DNA of 64,000 bases from Paracoccus marcusii (GTDB lineage Bacteria; Pseudomonadota; Alphaproteobacteria; Rhodobacterales; Rhodobacteraceae). The notes beneath the pieces are model-generated. The model had not been told where the DNA came from, ran no database searches, and worked only from the letters and a program-made list of their open reading frames with translations. Position 1 is the stretch's first letter. Each line of letters begins with the position of its first letter. The position numbers and the translations under genes are program-made. Of this stretch, positions 54,037 to 64,000 are shown in pieces. The stretch lies in assembly GCF_028621715.1 (NCBI RefSeq), contig NZ_CP117466.1:2430501-2494500 (forward strand). Reading direction: 5' to 3'.

Positions 54037-54190
54037 GCCGTCCCCTGTTCCTCTGCATCCAGACACGTCCGAACCCGCCCCGGGGTTGCGGCGCCCGCGT
54101 GGTTTTCCGCCGGGCTGGCAAAGCGGTGATTTGCAAGCCGCGCCGCACGCGGGTAACTGGAACCGCCGTCCTTGCCAAGGTGTCCTGCCG

Positions 54191-54856
54191 ATGTCGCCGC
54201 GCGTGTCCTGCCTGTCCGCCCTGCTGATCGTCGCGCCGCTTTGCGCGTTGGCCCATCCGCATGTGTTCATCGACGCGGGCCTGTCCTTGCGTCACGACGC
54301 GGCGGGGGCGCTGACCCATGTGGGTGTCGAATGGGCCTATGACGAATTCTATTCCCTGCTGATCATCGAGGATCTGGGCCTGGACCCCGATGGCGACGGC
54401 GTCCTGACCACCGACGAACAGGCAGCCCTGCAGGGCTTTGACGCGGACTGGGAGCCGGGCTTTGACGGGCGGCTGTTTCTGGACGCGGACGGTCGCAGGC
54501 TGGCGCTGGACGGCCCGCAGGATTTCGCCGCGCGCTATGAGGACGGGCGGGTGATCTCGGCCCATGTGCGCCCGCTGGCCGAGCCGCTGAACGGGGACCG
54601 GCCGCTGACGATCCAGGTCTATGACCCCGAATACTATGTCCAGTTCAGCATCCCCGAACCCCCGGCCATCGCGCGGGACGATTGCGCTGTCGATCTGCGC
54701 ATGGGCGATCCCTATGCTGCCGCCGACGCCTATGCCCGCGCGGTGGGCGAGGCCCTGGGCGACGGCCAAAGCGCCGAGGAGGCGGACCTGATCACCGTGG
54801 ACATCGGCGCCACCGGCGCGGATTCGGTGCAGGTCCGCTGCGGTCCAGGGTCATGA
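54191..54856 (+). CDS. DUF1007 protein, putative periplasmic metal-binding partner of NicO
   Basis: A 221-residue DUF1007 protein. The signal peptide (about 1-21) would be cut to expose a His-Pro-His N-terminus (HPHVFID), the family hallmark. An EF-hand-like loop, DPDGDGVLTTDE (65-76), follows after the WAYDEFYSLLI block. DUF1007 genes commonly sit beside nickel/cobalt transporters, so it may capture the metal in the periplasm; this is inferred from context. It overlaps the transporter gene by four bases (ATGA). Confidence 0.92.
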   Translation: MSPRVSCLSALLIVAPLCALAHPHVFIDAGLSLRHDAAGALTHVGVEWAYDEFYSLLIIEDLGLDPDGDGVLTTDEQAALQGFDADWEPGFDGRLFLDADGRRLALDGPQDFAARYEDGRVISAHVRPLAEPLNGDRPLTIQVYDPEYYVQFSIPEPPAIARDDCAVDLRMGDPYAAADAYARAVGEALGDGQSAEEADLITVDIGATGADSVQVRCGPGS

Positions 54857-55761
54857 GGCGCGCCGTCGCCCTGACGGGGCTGGTTGTCGCCCTGACGCTG
54901 GTGGCGCTGTGGCTGGGCGGCGGTCTGGCCGGGATCGAGCGGTGGGCCACCGACCAGCAGCGCGCCGTCCAGAACGCGATGGCCGGGGCCTTGCGGGCGC
55001 TGCGGTCGGGCCAGCCGGGGGCGGTCGCGTCGCTGCTGGGGTTGTGCTTTGCCTATGGCGTCGCCCATGCGGTCGGGCCGGGGCATGGCAAGGTGATCAT
55101 CGGCAGCTATGGGTTCGGCGCCCAGGTTCCGCTGGCCCGGCTGGCCGGACTGTCGGTCGCGTCGTCGTTGGCGCAGGCAGGCACGGCCATAGCCCTGGTC
55201 TGGGGCGGCATCACCATCCTGGACCTGGGGCGCCAGACCCTGACCGACCTGTCGGAGGTCGCGATGGTGCAGGCCAGCACGGTCCTGGTCGCGTCGGTCG
55301 GCCTCTGGCTGGCATGGCGCGGCCTGTCGATGCTGCGCGCGCAGGCGCGGGCGGATCGCCACCACCATCACCACCACGGCGACGCCTGCGGCTGTGGCCA
55401 TGCGCATGGCCCCACGCCGCAGCAGGTGGCACAGACGCGGTCGCTGCGCGACGGGGTGCTGGTCGTGGCGGGCATCGCGCTGCGGCCCTGCACCGGAGCG
55501 CTGTTTCTGCTGATCCTGACCTGGCGGATGGGCATCTTCGGGATGGGCATCCTGGGGACGCTGGCGATGGGCCTGGGCACTGCGGTGGTGACGGTCGCGG
55601 TCGCCTGCCTGGCGGTCTGGGCGCGACGCGGCAGCTTTGCCCTGCTGCCCGAACATGGCCCCTGGGCGGGCGCCGCGCGCTGGCTGCCCGGAACGCTGCA
55701 ACTGGGCGCAGGAGTGCTGATCGCGGCGATCTCGGTCGCGGTGCTGCTGCCGTGGCTTTGA
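54853..55761 (+). CDS. NicO/RcnA-type nickel-cobalt transporter
   Basis: A 302-residue inner-membrane protein with about six membrane segments, of the NicO (PF03824) family. The metal-path motif HAVGPGHGKVIIGSY lies in an early membrane segment (about 75-90). A His/Cys-rich loop (RHHHHHHGDACGCGHAHG, about 173-190) is a likely metal sensor or chelator. Members either import or export nickel and cobalt; no regulator or metalloenzyme gene nearby settles the direction. It is coupled to DUF1007 and ends 16 bp before convergent hisG. Confidence 0.93.
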   Translation: MRRAVALTGLVVALTLVALWLGGGLAGIERWATDQQRAVQNAMAGALRALRSGQPGAVASLLGLCFAYGVAHAVGPGHGKVIIGSYGFGAQVPLARLAGLSVASSLAQAGTAIALVWGGITILDLGRQTLTDLSEVAMVQASTVLVASVGLWLAWRGLSMLRAQARADRHHHHHHGDACGCGHAHGPTPQQVAQTRSLRDGVLVVAGIALRPCTGALFLLILTWRMGIFGMGILGTLAMGLGTAVVTVAVACLAVWARRGSFALLPEHGPWAGAARWLPGTLQLGAGVLIAAISVAVLLPWL

Positions 55762-55777
55762 CGCGGGCGCTGCGCGG

Positions 55778-56473
55778 TTAGGCTGACCGGTCTGCTTGCG
55801 GCGGCACCAGCCGGGCGATCAGCGCGTCCATTGCCGGGCCCATCGCCGCGCGGCTGGCGAACAGCGTCGCCTGCGACCGCAGGATCGGCGCCTCGTCCAG
55901 GATGCGGAGGTTGTTTGCGCGCAGCGTCTCGCCCGACGAGGTGATGTCGGCGATCGCTTCGGCGGTCAGGTTGGCGACCGTGCCCTCGGTCGCGCCCTGG
56001 CTGTCGACCAGCTGATAGTCGGCGACCTCGTGGGCGGACAGCCAGGCGCGGACCAGGCGGTGATATTTCGTGGCGATGCGCAAACGGAATCCATGTTCGG
56101 CCCGGAAATCGCGCGCGATGGCTGCGAAATCGTCCAGGTCCGTGCAGTCGCGCCAGCAATCCGGCACGGCCAGGATCAGGTCGGCATGTCCAAAGCCCAT
56201 CGGCGTGACCTCGACCAGGTCGCTTGACCATCCGGCCAGCTTCTCGCGCACCAGGTCGGTGCCGGTCACGCCCAGTTCGATCCGGCCGGCGGCCAGTTCG
56301 CGGGGAATCTCTCCGGCCGACAGCAGGACCAGCGATACGCCCTCGACCCCCTCGACCCGGCCCGCATATTCGCGGTCCGACCCGGCCCGCGACAGACGTA
56401 CGCCGCGGTCGGCGAACCAGTCGAAGGTCTGTTCCATCAGCCGTCCCTTGGACGGCACGCCAAGACGGATCAT
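55778..56473 (-). CDS. hisG: ATP phosphoribosyltransferase, short form
   Basis: First enzyme of histidine synthesis, joining ATP and PRPP. At 231 residues it lacks the C-terminal ACT-like regulatory domain, so it is the short form that needs HisZ, which is encoded immediately upstream. Conserved parts are [15 protein letters not shown], GITGxDL-like GVTGTDLV, and the PRPP loop DSQGATEGTVANLT region. It overlaps hisZ by four bases. The stop faces the NicO gene at 16 bp. Confidence 0.96.
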   Translation of the reverse strand: MIRLGVPSKGRLMEQTFDWFADRGVRLSRAGSDREYAGRVEGVEGVSLVLLSAGEIPRELAAGRIELGVTGTDLVREKLAGWSSDLVEVTPMGFGHADLILAVPDCWRDCTDLDDFAAIARDFRAEHGFRLRIATKYHRLVRAWLSAHEVADYQLVDSQGATEGTVANLTAEAIADITSSGETLRANNLRILDEAPILRSQATLFASRAAMGPAMDALIARLVPPQADRSA

Positions 56474-57531
56474 GCCTGCGCCTCCAGTTCGGCAACAAGG
56501 CCGGGGCGGATGATGCCGCCCACGGCGGGGATCTCGCGGCCGCGGCCCAGCACGCGGGTCAGCGCGTCATAGCGCCCGCCCGACGCGACCGGCGGCCATC
56601 CGGCCCGGTCGGCCTGGAACGTGAAGGTGAAGCCGTCGTAATATTCCATCGTGGTGCGCCCGTGGCTGGCGTCGAAGATCACCGTCTGCAGGTCGATGCC
56701 GCGCGCGGCGATGGCGTCCAGGCGGTCGCGGATGCGGGCCACCGCCGGCGCGATGGCGGGCATGTCGCGGGCCAGGTCGGCCAGCGTCGACAGCGCCTGC
56801 GGCGCCGGGGCGCGCAGGGCGAACAGACGCTCCAGCCGATCGGTCCAGACCGGGGCCAGGGGCGGCACGGCCACGTCCGATTGCAGGCGGGCGATGCGGC
56901 GGATCATCTCGTCCTCGGTCCGCATCCCGGCCCAGGACATGGTGACGTCGGGAAACTCCCGTGCGATCGACGGGGCCGAGAACCGCGCCAGCAGGCGCGC
57001 AAAGCGGCCCGGCCGCCAGATGTGGTGCAGCAGCGCCACCGAACGCGCCTCGGTCAGGGGCAGGCCGCGCACCGCATCCAGCAGCAGGCCCATGTCGCCC
57101 ATGCGCGCCTGCAGGCCCAGGGGCGCCAGCGCGTCGTGGAACAGCGCAAAGACCTCGGCATCGGCCTGGGGGTCGCGGGTGAACAGCTCGAACCCGCATT
57201 GCAGGTATTCGTGGTCGCGCGGCGTGGCGGGGCGGGTGTCGCCCGTGTCCTGCTTGCGGAACACCTCTCCCAGATAGCAGTAGCGGGCCGGATCGGCGCC
57301 GTTCTGCATGTGCGCCTGGACCACCGGCACGGTGAAGTCGGGGCGCAGCATCATCTCCCCACGGATCGGGTCCTGGGTGACATAGGCGCGGGCGCGGATG
57401 TCCTCTCCGTACAGGTCCAGAAGGTCGCCCGCGGGCAGCAGGATGTCGGGCGCGATCTCGGTCGCACCGGCGTCGCGGAACCGCGACAGCAGCCGCTGTC
57501 CGACCGCCTGCTTGGCCTGCTTCGGGATCAT
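56470..57531 (-). CDS. hisZ: ATP phosphoribosyltransferase regulatory subunit
   Basis: HisZ, a catalytically inactive histidyl-tRNA synthetase paralogue (353 residues), forms the complex with short HisG and carries feedback control by histidine. It resembles the synthetase core: motif 2-like [15 protein letters not shown], a [12 protein letters not shown] block and a C-terminal truncation where the anticodon domain would be. ATG at 57531 is used and overlaps the hisS stop by four bases, so hisS, hisZ and hisG form one unit. Confidence 0.94.
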   Translation of the reverse strand: MIPKQAKQAVGQRLLSRFRDAGATEIAPDILLPAGDLLDLYGEDIRARAYVTQDPIRGEMMLRPDFTVPVVQAHMQNGADPARYCYLGEVFRKQDTGDTRPATPRDHEYLQCGFELFTRDPQADAEVFALFHDALAPLGLQARMGDMGLLLDAVRGLPLTEARSVALLHHIWRPGRFARLLARFSAPSIAREFPDVTMSWAGMRTEDEMIRRIARLQSDVAVPPLAPVWTDRLERLFALRAPAPQALSTLADLARDMPAIAPAVARIRDRLDAIAARGIDLQTVIFDASHGRTTMEYYDGFTFTFQADRAGWPPVASGGRYDALTRVLGRGREIPAVGGIIRPGLVAELEAQA

Positions 57532-59009
57532 CCGATGATCCTGCGGACTTCGGCAACCAGGTCGGCGCGCGCGACCTCGGTCTGGGCGGGCTGGGATTTC
57601 CATTCCTCGACAGAGGCTTCTGCGGCGATCTTCGCGCCCAGGATCAGGTCCTTGACCTGTACCACGCCGCGTTCCGCCTCATCCCCGCCCTGGATGATCG
57701 CGACGGGTGCGCCGCGTTTGTCCGCGTATTTCAGCTGGTTGCCAAAGTTCTTGGGATTGCCCAGGTAGACCTCGGCACGGATGCCGGCGGCGCGCAGGTC
57801 GGCGGCCATGGCCTGGTAATCCGACATGCGGTCGCGGTCCATCACGGTCACGACCACGGGACCGGCGACCTGGGCCCCGGCCAGACCCTTGGCGCGCAAA
57901 GCGGCCAGCAGACGGTCGACGCCGATGCTGACCCCGGTGGCTGGGACCTTCTGCCCGGTGAAACGCTCCACCAGTCCGTCATAGCGGCCGCCGCCCGCGA
58001 CCGATCCGAACTGCCGCTTGCGGCCCTTTTCATCAAGAATCTCGAAGGTCAGCTCGGCCTCGAAGACCGGGCCGGTGTAATAGCCCAGGCCCCGGACCAC
58101 GGCCGGATCGATCACGGCGCGATCCTCGGCCACGCCCATCGCGGCCAGCATCGCGGCGATCTGGCGCAGTTCCTCCACGCCCTCGGCGCCGGTGGCCGAT
58201 CCGCCGACGGCGGTCGACAGGTTGTCCAGTGTCGCGGCGTTGTCCGCGCCCTTGGCCTCCAGGAAGGCCAGCACCGGCCCCGCCTGCGCCTCGGACAGGC
58301 CCACGCCATCGATGCGCGCGCCGCTATCGTCCAGGCGGCCCGTGGTCAGCAGGGCCAGCACGCCCTCGCGACCGACCTTGTCGAACTTGTCGATCTGGCG
58401 CAGCACATCCTCGGCCTGATCCTCGCGAACCTGGGCCGCCTCCAGGACGCCGTTCAGAACCTTGCGGTTGTTGATCCGCACCAGATAATCGCCGCGGTCG
58501 ATGCCCACCGCCTCCAGCGCATCGGCCAGCATGCCGCAGATCTCGGCATCCGCCGCCACCGAGGCCGACCCGACCGTGTCGGCATCGCACTGATAGAACT
58601 GGCGGAACCGACCCGGCCCCGGTTTCTCGTTGCGCCAGACGGGTCCCATCGCAAAGCGGCGGTACGGGCTGGGCAGGTCGTTGCGGTACTGCGCCGCGAC
58701 GCGCGCCAAGGGCGCCGTCAGGTCATAGCGCAGTGCCAGCCAGTCGCCCGCGGTCCCGCCGCCGGGCACCGCCTCCTCCTGCCAGGCAAAGACGCCGGCA
58801 TTGGGCCGGTCCACGTCGGGCAGGAACTTGCCCAGGGCCTCGACCGTCTCGACGGCACTCGTCTCCAGCGGATCGAAGCCATGGCGGTGATAGACCTGCG
58901 CGATGCGGTCCAGCATGTCGCGCCGTTCGGTCACGTCCTGCCCGAAATAGTCGCGGAACCCCTTGGGCGTCTCGGCCTTGGGACGGGGCTGCTTCTTGTC
59001 TTTTGCCAT
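57528..59009 (-). CDS. hisS: Histidyl-tRNA synthetase
   Basis: Class II synthetase charging tRNA-His, 493 residues. It has motif 1 around [17 protein letters not shown], motif 2 [13 protein letters not shown], the histidine-binding signature [14 protein letters not shown], motif 3 [13 protein letters not shown], and the C-terminal anticodon domain (about 395-493). ATG at 59009 is chosen; a longer form would run into the slyX promoter side. First gene of hisS-hisZ-hisG, diverging from slyX by 58 bp. Confidence 0.96.
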   Translation of the reverse strand: MAKDKKQPRPKAETPKGFRDYFGQDVTERRDMLDRIAQVYHRHGFDPLETSAVETVEALGKFLPDVDRPNAGVFAWQEEAVPGGGTAGDWLALRYDLTAPLARVAAQYRNDLPSPYRRFAMGPVWRNEKPGPGRFRQFYQCDADTVGSASVAADAEICGMLADALEAVGIDRGDYLVRINNRKVLNGVLEAAQVREDQAEDVLRQIDKFDKVGREGVLALLTTGRLDDSGARIDGVGLSEAQAGPVLAFLEAKGADNAATLDNLSTAVGGSATGAEGVEELRQIAAMLAAMGVAEDRAVIDPAVVRGLGYYTGPVFEAELTFEILDEKGRKRQFGSVAGGGRYDGLVERFTGQKVPATGVSIGVDRLLAALRAKGLAGAQVAGPVVVTVMDRDRMSDYQAMAADLRAAGIRAEVYLGNPKNFGNQLKYADKRGAPVAIIQGGDEAERGVVQVKDLILGAKIAAEASVEEWKSQPAQTEVARADLVAEVRRIIG

Positions 59010-59067
59010 GGTATCAGTCGCCTTTTCGGGCCCATATTCAGGCGCCGCTGTAACGGAAGGTGACGAC

Positions 59068-59283
59068 ATGGACAAGCAGCAGGACCGCCTGCATCAGCTG
59101 GAGGAGGCCTTGGCCCATCTGACGCGGCTGACGGATGAGCTGTCCGAGGTCATCGCCCGACAGGACCGCGACCTTGCCCGCGTCACCCGGCGCCTGGATC
59201 AACTGCTGCTGGCCGAGGCCGAGCGTCAGGCCGATGCGGCGGGCAGCGTCGCGCTGGCCGACCAGCGCCCGCCGCATTACTGA
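59068..59283 (+). CDS. slyX: SlyX family protein
   Basis: A 71-residue SlyX-like protein: one long coiled-coil helix (about 3-50, [20 protein letters not shown] with heptad spacing) and a C-terminal PPHY ending, the family hallmark. The function of SlyX is unknown. ATG at 59068 follows GGAAGG. It lies divergent from hisS and 163 bp before purA. Confidence 0.92.
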   Translation: MDKQQDRLHQLEEALAHLTRLTDELSEVIARQDRDLARVTRRLDQLLLAEAERQADAAGSVALADQRPPHY

Positions 59284-59311
59284 GACCGCCCGCTTCTTCT
59301 TTGACCAAATA

Positions 59312-59350
59312 CCCTCCGGGGGTCCGGGGGGCGAAGCGCCCCCGGCGGCC
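59312..59350. repeat. GC-rich palindromic repeat, copy 1 (inverted orientation)
   Basis: GGGGGTCCGGGGG (59318-59330) is the exact reverse complement of the 13-mer CCCCCGGACCCCC at 60773-60785 and 62938-62950. GGGGGCGAAGCGCCCCC forms a hairpin in the same element. It lies between slyX and purA, where no gene is seen. Confidence 0.7.
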
Positions 59351-59446
59351 GCCCCCGGCAGGGTCCCGACAAAGCGGCTTTCCCCGCCGTGCCCGATGCG
59401 CTAATGCCGGGCTGAAAAGAACTTCGGACAACGAAAAGGATCGCTC

Positions 59447-60739
<1,293 letters not shown>

Positions 60740-60785
60740 TTGCGTCCCGCGACGTGCCGGGTGACATCCTGTCCCCCGGACCCCC
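60740..60785. repeat. GC-rich palindromic repeat, copy 2
   Basis: The element begins directly after the purA stop with TTGCGTCCCGCGA (60740-60752), an exact 13-mer also found at 62906-62918, and ends with CCCCCGGACCCCC (60773-60785). Its middle is diverged and the hairpin is weak. Together with copies 1 and 3 it is a dispersed intergenic element. Confidence 0.7.
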
Positions 60786-60826
60786 TTGGGGCGCGTTCGG
60801 GGATACCGAGGAAAGAGCCAGACGAC

Positions 60827-61036
60827 ATGGAACTGAAGACCCGCAAGCGGCTGTCCATCCTGATCCTGGTGATCGGCATGCCCGCCTATGTCGTCGCGGC
60901 GGTGTCGCTGATGAACTGGCTGGACGGGCGGTTCGGACGCCAGCCGATCTGGATCGAGCTGCTGATCTATGTCGCGCTTGGCGTGCTGTGGGCGCTGCCG
61001 TTCAAGCGCGTCTTCAGCGGCGTCGGCAAGGGCTGA
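60827..61036 (+). CDS. DUF2842 small membrane protein
   Basis: A 69-residue DUF2842 protein with two membrane segments (about 8-30 and 43-60). KTRKRLSILILVIGMPAYVV and the ending LGVLWALPFKRVFSG are typical of the family in alphaproteobacteria. Function unknown. ATG at 60827 follows GAGGAAAGAG; it lies nine bases before the thiamine diphosphokinase gene. Confidence 0.92.
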   Translation: MELKTRKRLSILILVIGMPAYVVAAVSLMNWLDGRFGRQPIWIELLIYVALGVLWALPFKRVFSGVGKG

Positions 61037-61044
61037 GGGCGGCA

Positions 61045-61707
61045 ATGGTGGACCAGCCCCGACCGGTCCGCCACCTGCGCGGGGTCACCGTGGTCGGCGG
61101 CGGCATGGTGACGCCGGCCGATCTGTCGGTGGCGCTGTCGGTCGCGCCCCTGCTGGTTGCGGCGGATGGGGGTGCGGACCGGGCGCTGGCCCTGGGGCAC
61201 GCGCCGGACTGGGTGATCGGGGACCTGGACAGCATCTCGGACCCGGCGCGGCGGTCGGTTCCGGCCGCCCGCGTGCTGGAGGTAGCCGAGCAGGACAGCA
61301 CGGATTTCGCCAAATGCCTGGGACGAATCGACGCGCCGCTGGTCATGGCGGTGGGTTTTGCAGGGCTGCGACTGGACCATACCCTGGCCGCGCTGACGGT
61401 GATGGTCCAGCCCAACGTTCCGCGCGTTGTGATGCTGGCCAGCGATGACGTGATCGTGCTGTGCCCGCCGCGCCTGACCCTGCCGCTGATGCCCGGGACA
61501 CGGGTGTCGCTGTACCCGATGGGACCGGCGCGCGGCAGCAGCCAAGGCCTGGAATGGCCCATCGACGGGATCGATTTCGCTCCGGGCAAGCGGGTCGGCA
61601 CCTCGAACCGGGCGACGGGGCTGGTCAGCCTGCGGGTGCAGGGGCCGATGCTGCTGATGCTGCCCCGAGACTGTCTTGGAACGGTGCTGACGGCGATGCA
61701 GCGCTGA
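61045..61707 (+). CDS. Thiamine diphosphokinase
   Basis: Transfers pyrophosphate from ATP to thiamine to give the active cofactor. The 220-residue protein has VAADGGADRAL, WVIGDLDSI and the acidic EQDSTDFAKCL motif of the catalytic domain (about 1-140), then the thiamine-binding C-terminal domain with SNRATGLVSLRVQG. ATG at 61045 is used. It sits between DUF2842 and ispG with no thiamine genes near. Confidence 0.92.
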   Translation: MVDQPRPVRHLRGVTVVGGGMVTPADLSVALSVAPLLVAADGGADRALALGHAPDWVIGDLDSISDPARRSVPAARVLEVAEQDSTDFAKCLGRIDAPLVMAVGFAGLRLDHTLAALTVMVQPNVPRVVMLASDDVIVLCPPRLTLPLMPGTRVSLYPMGPARGSSQGLEWPIDGIDFAPGKRVGTSNRATGLVSLRVQGPMLLMLPRDCLGTVLTAMQR

Positions 61708-61769
61708 GGGGGCGGTTGTCGTTGCGGCCTGCATGGCTTATCTGAGGGGCGAACCCCCGGAGGCCTGCC

Positions 61770-62903
61770 ATGTCGCTGAACCCGATCCGTCCCTGGCGCA
61801 ACATCGAGCGCCGCAAGTCGCGCCAGATCATGGTGGGCAAGGTCCCCGTCGGCGGCGATGCCCCGATCAGCGTGCAGACCATGACCAACACCAACGGCCA
61901 CGACGTCAAGGCGACCCTGGCCCAAGTCATCGCCGCCGCGGATGCCGGCGCCGATATCGTGCGCATCAGCGCCCCGGACCAGGAGACCACGCGCGCGCTG
62001 CGCGAGATCTGCCGCGAGAGCCCTGTGCCGATCGTCGCCGACATCCATTTCCACTACAAGCGCGCCATCGAGGCTGCCGAGGCGGGCGCGGCCTGCCTGC
62101 GCATCAACCCCGGCAACATCGGGGACGAAAGCCGCGTGCGCGAGGTCATCAAGGCGGCCAAGGATCACGGCTGTTCGATCCGCATCGGCGTGAATGCAGG
62201 CAGCCTGGAGAAGCACCTGCTGGAGAAATATGGCGAGCCCTGTCCCGACGCGATGGTCGAAAGCGGGCTGGACCATATCAAGATCCTGCAGGACAACGAT
62301 TTCCATGAATTCAAGATCAGCGTGAAGGCCAGCGACGTGTTCCTGTCGGCCGCGGCCTATCAGCAGCTGTCCGAGGCGACGGACGCGCCGATCCATCTGG
62401 GCATCACAGAGGCGGGCGGTTTCGTCGGCGGCACCGTCAAGTCGGCGGTGGGCCTGGGCAACCTTCTGTGGATGGGGATCGGCGACACGATCCGCGTCAG
62501 CCTGTCGGCCGATCCGGTCGAGGAGGTCAAGGTCGGCTTCGAGATCCTGAAATCGCTTGGCCTGCGGACGCGCGGGGTGCAGATCATCAGCTGTCCCAGC
62601 TGCGCACGACAGGGCTTTGACGTGATCCGTACGGTCGAGGCGCTGGAAAAGCGGCTGGAGCACATCAAGACGCCGATGAGCCTGTCGATCATCGGCTGCG
62701 TGGTGAACGGACCGGGCGAGGCGCTGATGACCGATCTGGGATTCACCGGCGGCGGGGCCGGGTCGGGCATGGTCTACATGGCCGGCAAGCAGAGCCACAA
62801 GCTGTCGAACGACCAGATGGTCGATCACATCGTCCGGCTGGTCGAGGAACGGGCCGAGGTTCTGGACGCCGAGGCGCGCGCCGCGGAAGCCGCCGCCGAG
62901 TAG
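61770..62903 (+). CDS. ispG: 4-hydroxy-3-methylbut-2-enyl diphosphate synthase
   Basis: IspG (GcpE) makes HMBPP in the MEP isoprenoid pathway using a [4Fe-4S] cluster. The 377-residue protein has the TIM barrel N-half ([33 protein letters not shown]) and cluster ligands Cys275, Cys278, Cys310 and Glu317 in SCPSCAR and [14 protein letters not shown] at 61770 follows GGAGG. A repeat element begins two bases after its stop. Confidence 0.97.
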   Translation: MSLNPIRPWRNIERRKSRQIMVGKVPVGGDAPISVQTMTNTNGHDVKATLAQVIAAADAGADIVRISAPDQETTRALREICRESPVPIVADIHFHYKRAIEAAEAGAACLRINPGNIGDESRVREVIKAAKDHGCSIRIGVNAGSLEKHLLEKYGEPCPDAMVESGLDHIKILQDNDFHEFKISVKASDVFLSAAAYQQLSEATDAPIHLGITEAGGFVGGTVKSAVGLGNLLWMGIGDTIRVSLSADPVEEVKVGFEILKSLGLRTRGVQIISCPSCARQGFDVIRTVEALEKRLEHIKTPMSLSIIGCVVNGPGEALMTDLGFTGGGAGSGMVYMAGKQSHKLSNDQMVDHIVRLVEERAEVLDAEARAAEAAAE

Positions 62904-62950
62904 GGTTGCGTCCCGCGAGGGCCGGGGGCGCTGGCGCCCCCCGGACCCCC
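62904..62950. repeat. GC-rich palindromic repeat, copy 3 / ispG-moaA terminator-like hairpin
   Basis: TTGCGTCCCGCGA (62906-62918) and CCCCCGGACCCCC (62938-62950) flank a hairpin (62922-62944, GGGGGCGC against GCGCCCCC). The element fills most of the 62-bp gap between convergent ispG and moaA and may end both transcripts, though no T tract is present. Confidence 0.7.
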
Positions 62951-62965
62951 CGCCGGCGCGCCTCG

Positions 62966-63973
62966 TCAGCCGCCGGTATGGCTCATGTGGCGGGTCATCT
63001 GGCCTGCGACGCCTTGGCGGGAATAGTCGAAGTCGTGACCCTTGGGTTTGCGCGCGATGGCCGCGCGGATCGTCTGGCGCAGGGCCTCGTCGTCGGCGCT
63101 GGCGCGCAGGGGCGCGCGCAGGTCGGCGTTGTCCTCCTGGCCCAGGCACATGAACAGCTCTCCGGTGCAGGTGACGCGCACGCGGTTGCAGCTTTCGCAG
63201 AAATTATGGGTCAGGGGCGTGATGAAGCCGATCTTTTGCCCGGTCTGCGCCAGCCTGACATAACGGGCCGGGCCACCCGTGCGTTCGGCAAGATCCAGCA
63301 GCGTAAAGCGTTCGGCCAGACGGGCGCGTAGGTCGGACAGGGGCCAGTACTGGTCCAGCCGGTCCTCCTCTCCCATCTCGCCCATGGGCATCACCTCGAT
63401 GAAGGTCAGGTCGTGACCCTCGTCGCCGCACCATTGCACCAGATCGAACAGCTCGCTGTCGTTGACGCCCTTGAGGGCTACGGCGTTGATCTTGACACGC
63501 AGTCCTGCGGCGGTGGCGGCGCGGATCCCCTCCAGCACCTGGGGCAGGCGGCCCCACCGGGTGATCGCCGCGAACTTGTCGGCGTCCAGCGTATCCAGCG
63601 ACACGTTCACGCGCCGCACACCAATATCGGCCAGTTCCGCCGCGTGGCGGGCCAGCTGGCTGCAGTTGGTGGTCAGGGTCAGCTCGTCCATGCCGTTCCC
63701 CAGGTGACGCGACACGTTGCGGAAAAAGCCCATGATGCCGCGACGGACCAGAGGCTCTCCGCCGGTGATACGCAGCTTGCGCACGCCCAGGCCGATGAAG
63801 GCGGTGGACAGGCGGTCAAGCTCCTCCAGCGTCAGGAGATCGGCCTTGGGCAGGAACTGCATGTGTTCCGCCATGCAATAGACGCATCGGAAATCGCAGC
63901 GGTCGGTGACCGACACCCGCAGATAGGTGATGGGCCGGGCAAACGGGTCGATCAGGGGCGGGTGCATGTCCAT
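62966..63973 (-). CDS. moaA: GTP 3',8-cyclase (molybdenum cofactor step 1)
   Basis: Radical SAM enzyme converting GTP to the cPMP precursor together with MoaC. The 335-residue protein has the radical SAM cysteines 26, 30 and 33 (CDFRCVYC) and the second cluster cysteines 259, 262 and 276. The C-terminal Gly-Gly needed for activity is present (SHTGG). ATG at 63973 is used; the gene is complete although close to the right edge. No other moa genes are in the window. Confidence 0.97.
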   Translation of the reverse strand: MDMHPPLIDPFARPITYLRVSVTDRCDFRCVYCMAEHMQFLPKADLLTLEELDRLSTAFIGLGVRKLRITGGEPLVRRGIMGFFRNVSRHLGNGMDELTLTTNCSQLARHAAELADIGVRRVNVSLDTLDADKFAAITRWGRLPQVLEGIRAATAAGLRVKINAVALKGVNDSELFDLVQWCGDEGHDLTFIEVMPMGEMGEEDRLDQYWPLSDLRARLAERFTLLDLAERTGGPARYVRLAQTGQKIGFITPLTHNFCESCNRVRVTCTGELFMCLGQEDNADLRAPLRASADDEALRQTIRAAIARKPKGHDFDYSRQGVAGQMTRHMSHTGG

Positions 63974-64000
63974 CCCCCCTATCTAGGCGCGCTGGACTGC

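Noticed and set aside
55365..55400. Run of His codons as an engineered tag or vector sequence.
   Set aside because: It lies inside a NicO-family transporter where His-rich loops are normal, with native sequence on both sides.

Overview
The window is about 64 kb of GC-rich alphaproteobacterial chromosome. An intact RcGTA-type gene transfer agent (GTA) cluster followed by cysE, a class I lysyl-tRNA synthetase, short-form HisG with HisZ, and DUF2842, DUF952 and LapA-type neighbours all point to Rhodobacteraceae, most likely Paracoccus or a close relative. This placement comes from family recognition, not from a database search. No rRNA, tRNA, CRISPR array, insertion sequence or integrase was seen. 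No stretch longer than 300 bp lacks a gene; the longest gap is 259 bp, at 46207-46465.

Layout. 1-874: 3' end of a LapA-domain gene and trpF. 875-1109: a promoter closely followed by an intrinsic terminator, leading into the GTA cluster. 1110-15797: complete GTA head and tail cluster on the + strand (TerS, TerL, portal, gp3.5, protease, capsid, gp6 to gp15, then a DUF2793 protein). Most genes overlap or abut, but three gaps, after terL, before the capsid gene and after it, each hold strong hairpins. 15875-28020: cysE, pyrD/DUF952 (-), a periplasmic 5'-nucleotidase, nadD-dacB, a TerB-like gene (-), lysS, a large beta-helix surface protein and a SulP transporter.

28021-37053: an acetate operon. 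A palindromic operator precedes acs, followed by a DUF4212/symporter pair, a cNMP-CBS-DUF294 regulator, a small membrane protein, a receiver-only response regulator, and a membrane protein that looks like a degenerate histidine kinase fused to a DnaQ-type exonuclease. 37050-44380: a small exported protein, a TerB/J-domain protein, trpA-VOC-GNAT (all -), ychF (+), and gbsR-cydA-cydB (-) with a palindromic operator at its promoter. 44524-54036: dacA with a SPOR domain (-), clpS-rsmC-SDR (+), a lipoprotein (-), hemF (+), parE-ynfA (-), a glutathione S-transferase and an alpha/beta-hydrolase lipoprotein (-). 54191-63973: a DUF1007/NicO metal-transport pair (+), hisS-hisZ-hisG (-), slyX, purA, DUF2842, thiamine diphosphokinase and ispG (+), and moaA (-).

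How it works together. The GTA cluster encodes the head and the tail, including the peptidase and host-contact proteins; lysis and regulatory genes are not here. The acetate block joins uptake (symporter), activation (Acs) and an apparent sensory module. The remainder is housekeeping: amino acid, purine, pyrimidine, NAD, haem, isoprenoid and molybdopterin synthesis, translation, DNA topology and cell-wall trimming. Most neighbours on one strand are translationally coupled by 4-bp ATGA overlaps.
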